From an uncultured Mycoplasmatota bacterium (lineage in GTDB: Bacteria; Bacillota_I; Bacilli_A; RF39; UBA660), in assembly GCA_900548725.1 (NCBI GenBank), contig URLV01000016.1, positions 1 to 24,934 on the forward strand: a stretch of 24,934 nt of DNA. The letters are read 5' to 3'. The position numbers were made by a program, and so were the translations under genes. Numbering within the stretch: the first letter of the stretch is position 1; each line of letters begins with the position of its first letter. The notes below the pieces were generated by a model that saw only the letters and a list, made by a program, of their open reading frames with translations, was not told where the DNA came from and did not search any database. Shown here piece by piece: positions 22,449-24,934 of this stretch.

Positions 22449-23584
22449 ATTAAGATCTCTTTCAACTTATTAACAATAAGAATACTTACTTCATTAGCAT
22501 TATTATTATGCAAATAGTAATCGTGAATTGCTTCAGCAATTACTTCATCATATATAATATTTCCATCTTTATCTTTTTTACTGGCATACTCTGATATTTT
22601 GCCAACAAAATTTTCCAATGAAATATCATTATTTATATCATAATTATTATATAAATCTAAAACTATTTTTTTAGAAAATAATCCATTATCTATATCATAT
22701 TTTATAGTTTTAAAGATTTCATAATTCTCATTATTTATATATATTAAATTTTGAATATTATTTTGTTTTAATAATGCAACATAACTTATGTAATGACCAA
22801 ATTCATGAGCTATAATACTTTCGTAAGTTGCATCTTTTACATATATATTATTTTTTAACTTAGTATTTTTAATATCTTTATTTAAAAAGTAATAACTATT
22901 TAATATCATTTGAGTTTTATTTACAATTGGATACTCTTTTATATTATCAGAAGTTAAAAGTGGATTAATAGGATTAAATTTTGCAATATAATCATCTTTA
23001 TTTTTAGAATTTTCAATAGTTATATTTGTTAATAATCCAGTAGTATTAGGAAAAATATTATTTAATTTTTCTAATACGTCATATAGTAATCTAGCATTTT
23101 CTTCTTTTATATCACATAAATTAATATTTAATAAATTATTATTAGTCTTTATTAATTGAATAGTTTGTAATGTGCTTATACTACTGTTACACATCCATTT
23201 TTGTTTTTCATATTCTTTCTTTATTAATTCCGTTGCTTGTTCATTATTTAATGATAAATTATGATACATTTTTTCTTTAGTAAGAATCGAGATATTATAT
23301 CCATATTCATATTTTAAAAATTGCTTTTTTGCATAAATAAATGGATAACATATATTTCCTTTTACTATAGAAGTTATAGGAAATAGAATTATTATACATA
23401 TTCCTAGTAATGAAATAATACTTACTAAAGTTTTGTTTTTATCTTCTAAAACTTTTTTATTATTATCATAATTCATAATTCCAAATGTAGTTATTTCTCC
23501 ACAATTATAACAATACATATCATTATCATTAATTATTGAATCACATTTATGACATTTATACACATGATTTTCCAATTTTATCAC
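22445..23584 (-). CDS. Zinc-ribbon, membrane-anchored HExxH metallopeptidase (putative gluzincin)
   Basis: The 379-aa protein has three parts. A zinc ribbon lies at the N-terminus (Cys11, Cys14, Cys25, Cys28), a membrane helix at about 52-74, and a large part beyond it. That part carries HEFGH (His260, Glu261, His264) and, about 85 residues on, ISEYASK followed by DEVIAEAIHDYY, where Glu351 is the likely third zinc ligand. The HExxH ... S.YA ... E.xAEa arrangement is typical of gluzincin peptidases of the lethal-factor-like kind. With a cytoplasmic ribbon and one helix, the protease domain would be outside. The start is a GTG right after an in-frame stop, with a weak ribosome binding site (AGAAAG). 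The substrate is unknown. Confidence 0.75.
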   Translation of the reverse strand: MIKLENHVYKCHKCDSIINDNDMYCYNCGEITTFGIMNYDNNKKVLEDKNKTLVSIISLLGICIIILFPITSIVKGNICYPFIYAKKQFLKYEYGYNISILTKEKMYHNLSLNNEQATELIKKEYEKQKWMCNSSISTLQTIQLIKTNNNLLNINLCDIKEENARLLYDVLEKLNNIFPNTTGLLTNITIENSKNKDDYIAKFNPINPLLTSDNIKEYPIVNKTQMILNSYYFLNKDIKNTKLKNNIYVKDATYESIIAHEFGHYISYVALLKQNNIQNLIYINNENYEIFKTIKYDIDNGLFSKKIVLDLYNNYDINNDISLENFVGKISEYASKKDKDGNIIYDEVIAEAIHDYYLHNNNANEVSILIVNKLKEILI

Positions 23585-23603
23585 TTACTTTCTAAATGAT
23601 AAA

Positions 23604-24440
23604 TCACATTTTTATACTAGGTTTTTCTATTTCCAAACCTGTTATATTACTATAAGTACTGTTCCAATAATTAAATGCATCAACATCATTAAGTAATTTT
23701 GATTCTTTCATTTTAATTAAACAATATTCTTTCTTTTGATTGTCTTTTAAATTGTTCCATTCTTCATCAGTATAATTTAATGGTTTTTCTTTAATTATTC
23801 TAATTATATTATTTTTATAATAATTATATAGTACTGAATCATTATTAGATTTAGCTTCATTCATTTTATTCGTTAAATTTGTTAATATATCTTTTGTTTC
23901 ATATTGAATTCCAACATTTAAATTATCATTTTTAATTTTGGGAACAACATTACAATTAATAGTAATTAAACTACTTCCAAGTTTATTAAATTCAGAATTA
24001 TCAATAGATATATTTAATTCATTAAATTCTTCATTTCTTTCTTCAAATTTTTTCTTTAATAGAGCAATGATATAATCTTTTTTTGGCTCTATGAAATAAT
24101 CAAAAATAGTTCCTTTGATTTTTTCTTCACCATATCTAGTTTGATATTTACCATTACCTTCAACTATTCCGTTAATAATATGGTTGATCGAATAATTATT
24201 TTTTTCTCCATTAACTGATAATCTTTCTATAGCATTGTTTATGTAATATTCAAAACCTACTGGTGTTCTTCTTGATATATCTTCATTTTTTAATTGCTTG
24301 GCATAATTATAGATTAATACTGCTATTTTATAATTGTTAATTATATTTTCATCAACAATAATATTATTTATATTATCACAAAGATTGGAATTAACTATTT
24401 TATAATTATCTAAATAAAATTTAACATCTGTCGTATTCAT
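23604..24440 (-). CDS. Hypothetical protein, 278 aa, first gene of the operon
   Basis: I do not recognise it. It has no signal peptide or membrane segment. The N-terminal half contains SRRTPVGFEYYINNAIERL and GKYQTRYGEEKIKGT. The C-terminal part is a helical region with NNIIRIIKEKPLNYTDEEWNNL and KMKESKLLNDVDAFNYW. Composition (very high Asn, Ile, Lys) matches the rest of the operon. The start has AGGAGA 6 nt before the ATG. The next gene, the zincin, begins 19 nt later. Confidence 0.75.
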   Translation of the reverse strand: MNTTDVKFYLDNYKIVNSNLCDNINNIIVDENIINNYKIAVLIYNYAKQLKNEDISRRTPVGFEYYINNAIERLSVNGEKNNYSINHIINGIVEGNGKYQTRYGEEKIKGTIFDYFIEPKKDYIIALLKKKFEERNEEFNELNISIDNSEFNKLGSSLITINCNVVPKIKNDNLNVGIQYETKDILTNLTNKMNEAKSNNDSVLYNYYKNNIIRIIKEKPLNYTDEEWNNLKDNQKKEYCLIKMKESKLLNDVDAFNYWNSTYSNITGLEIEKPSIKM

Positions 24441-24456
24441 ACGTATTCTCCTATCT

Positions 24457-24462
24457 ATTATA
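24457..24462 (-). promoter_or_regulatory. Likely -10 box of the seven-gene operon
   Basis: A TATAAT lies on the minus strand just before the ribosome binding site of the first gene. The -35 region is poor (T-rich), and the leader would be very short, so the promoter may depend on an activator or be weak. Confidence 0.4.
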
Positions 24463-24505
24463 ATTTTACAATATAAACTTAAAAAAATAAATGATAATTT
24501 GCATC

Positions 24506-24547
24506 AAATAATTAATTATTATATCTTTAATATTAAATAATTAATTA
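24506..24547. repeat. Two copies of a 13-base AT palindrome repeat between operon and regulator
   Basis: AAATAATTAATTA occurs at 24506-24518 and 24535-24547, 29 bp apart, each containing the palindrome TAATTAATTA. They lie between the divergent regulator and operon, where operators for the Cro/CI-type protein would be expected. The AT-rich background makes chance possible. Confidence 0.4.
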
Positions 24548-24568
24548 CGAATATGTAATATTTTAGTC

Positions 24569-24598
24569 TTAACACATTTTATATAATAAAACTATAGT
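24569..24598 (+). promoter_or_regulatory. Promoter of the Cro/CI-type regulator gene
   Basis: TTAACA (24569-24574), 18 nt, then TATAGT (24593-24598) is one reading. A perfect TATAAT at 24582-24587 with a poor -35 is the other, and gives a more normal leader length before the ribosome binding site at 24607. Confidence 0.45.
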
Positions 24599-24616
24599 AG
24601 AAATTAGAGGTGTTTT

Positions 24617-24853
24617 ATGGACAATAGTATTTATGTAATGAAAGATTATGGACATGTAAAAATAGTATTAAAAGAATTTCTTGATAAGAATAAAATTAGT
24701 AGAAACAAACTTTGTTCTATGATTGCAACTAATTATGATTTAGTTAATAGATATTATAATAATAAAGTAATTAGAGTAGATTTAGATATAATTGCAAGAA
24801 TATGTTTTGCTTTAAATTGTAATATAACTGATATACTAAAATATGAAAAGTAA
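24617..24853 (+). CDS. Cro/CI (XRE)-type helix-turn-helix regulator
   Basis: The 78-aa protein is a single HTH domain. The pattern is VLKEFLDKNKISRNKLCSMI, then the recognition segment ATNYDLVNRYYNN, then VDLDIIARICFALNCNITDIL and a short KYEK tail. The ending NCxITDIL-x-Y/YEK is typical of small stand-alone XRE proteins. It has GAGGTG 4 nt before the ATG. It is the only plus-strand gene and diverges from the zincin/Ca2+ ATPase operon, so it may control that operon and itself. This link is inferred from position. Confidence 0.88.
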   Translation: MDNSIYVMKDYGHVKIVLKEFLDKNKISRNKLCSMIATNYDLVNRYYNNKVIRVDLDIIARICFALNCNITDILKYEK

Positions 24854-24879
24854 TTTATACAAAAAAACAGGTTTAATAA

Positions 24880-24934
24880 TGAAATGCACCCCTTAGGGTA
24901 GACATCAATAAAAAAACAGTTCAAAAAGAAATGT
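24880..24934. mobile_element. Possible end of an IS3-family (IS150-type) insertion sequence, cut by the window edge
   Basis: From 24880 the sequence begins TGAAATGCACCCC and continues TTAGGGTAGACA. This fits the terminal pattern of IS150-group elements (TG, a few bases, TGCACCCC, a short AT spacer, then a GT..GACA block). The rest, including any transposase, would lie beyond the right edge. Only one end is visible, so this is tentative. Confidence 0.4.

Noticed and set aside
1..24934. UGA read as tryptophan (Mycoplasma-type code)
   Set aside because: Tryptophan is coded by TGG in conserved proteins, and TGA ends several genes in overlapping ATGA or similar junctions.
1..24934. CRISPR arrays, tRNA or rRNA genes
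   Set aside because: No regularly spaced repeats and no tRNA-like cloverleaf or rRNA-like sequence was seen on reading through. The intergenic gaps are short and otherwise accounted for.

Overview
This is an AT-rich (roughly three quarters A+T by eye) chromosomal window from a low-GC Gram-positive bacterium of the Bacillota. TGA is used as a stop here (the abortive-infection gene and the zincin gene both end in TGA), so the code is the standard bacterial one and not the Mycoplasma code. The translation genes look Bacilli-like, and several hypothetical proteins resemble those of uncultured gut Bacilli/Mollicutes-related lineages such as RF39. That placement is inference. Almost everything is on the minus strand, so the window is best read from right to left. 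The only plus-strand gene is a small Cro/CI-type regulator near the right edge.

Right part (about 17.9-24.9 kb): a possible IS3-family (IS150-type) end lies at the extreme right, next to the regulator. Diverging from the regulator is a tightly packed seven-gene operon. It encodes an unknown 278-aa protein, a zinc-ribbon/transmembrane/HExxH metallopeptidase, a 57-aa zinc-ribbon membrane protein, a complete SERCA-type Ca2+ ATPase, a membrane-anchored Ig-like protein, an unknown 264-aa protein and a protein with a possible ADP-ribosyltransferase-like fold. The operon closes with a terminator. I do not recognise it as a described system, and it is the best candidate for something new here.

Middle part (about 13.9-17.9 kb): a cell-wall amidase gene is followed by dinD, and then by a second, decayed copy of the amidase 3' end. 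dinD therefore sits between direct repeats of about 107 bp. Next come an Abi_2-type HEPN abortive-infection gene and, 2 nt behind it, an HtrA-type membrane serine protease.

Housekeeping part (about 3.5-13.9 kb): ychF and an unknown gene precede rplK-rplA (with an L1-type leader) and rplJ-rplL (with an L10 leader and attenuator). Then follow rpsL-rpsG-fusA and tuf with its own promoter. The usual rpoB-rpoC between rplL and rpsL are missing. In their place are a 40-aa membrane peptide, a pilin-like protein and a transglutaminase-like protein. Several near-consensus promoters lie inside the 3' ends of preceding genes.

Left part (1-3.5 kb): a truncated and a full-length acyl-adenylate-forming (ANL) protein overlap each other, and are followed by the start of a multi-pass membrane sensor kinase that runs off the left edge. 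The three appear to form one transcription unit.
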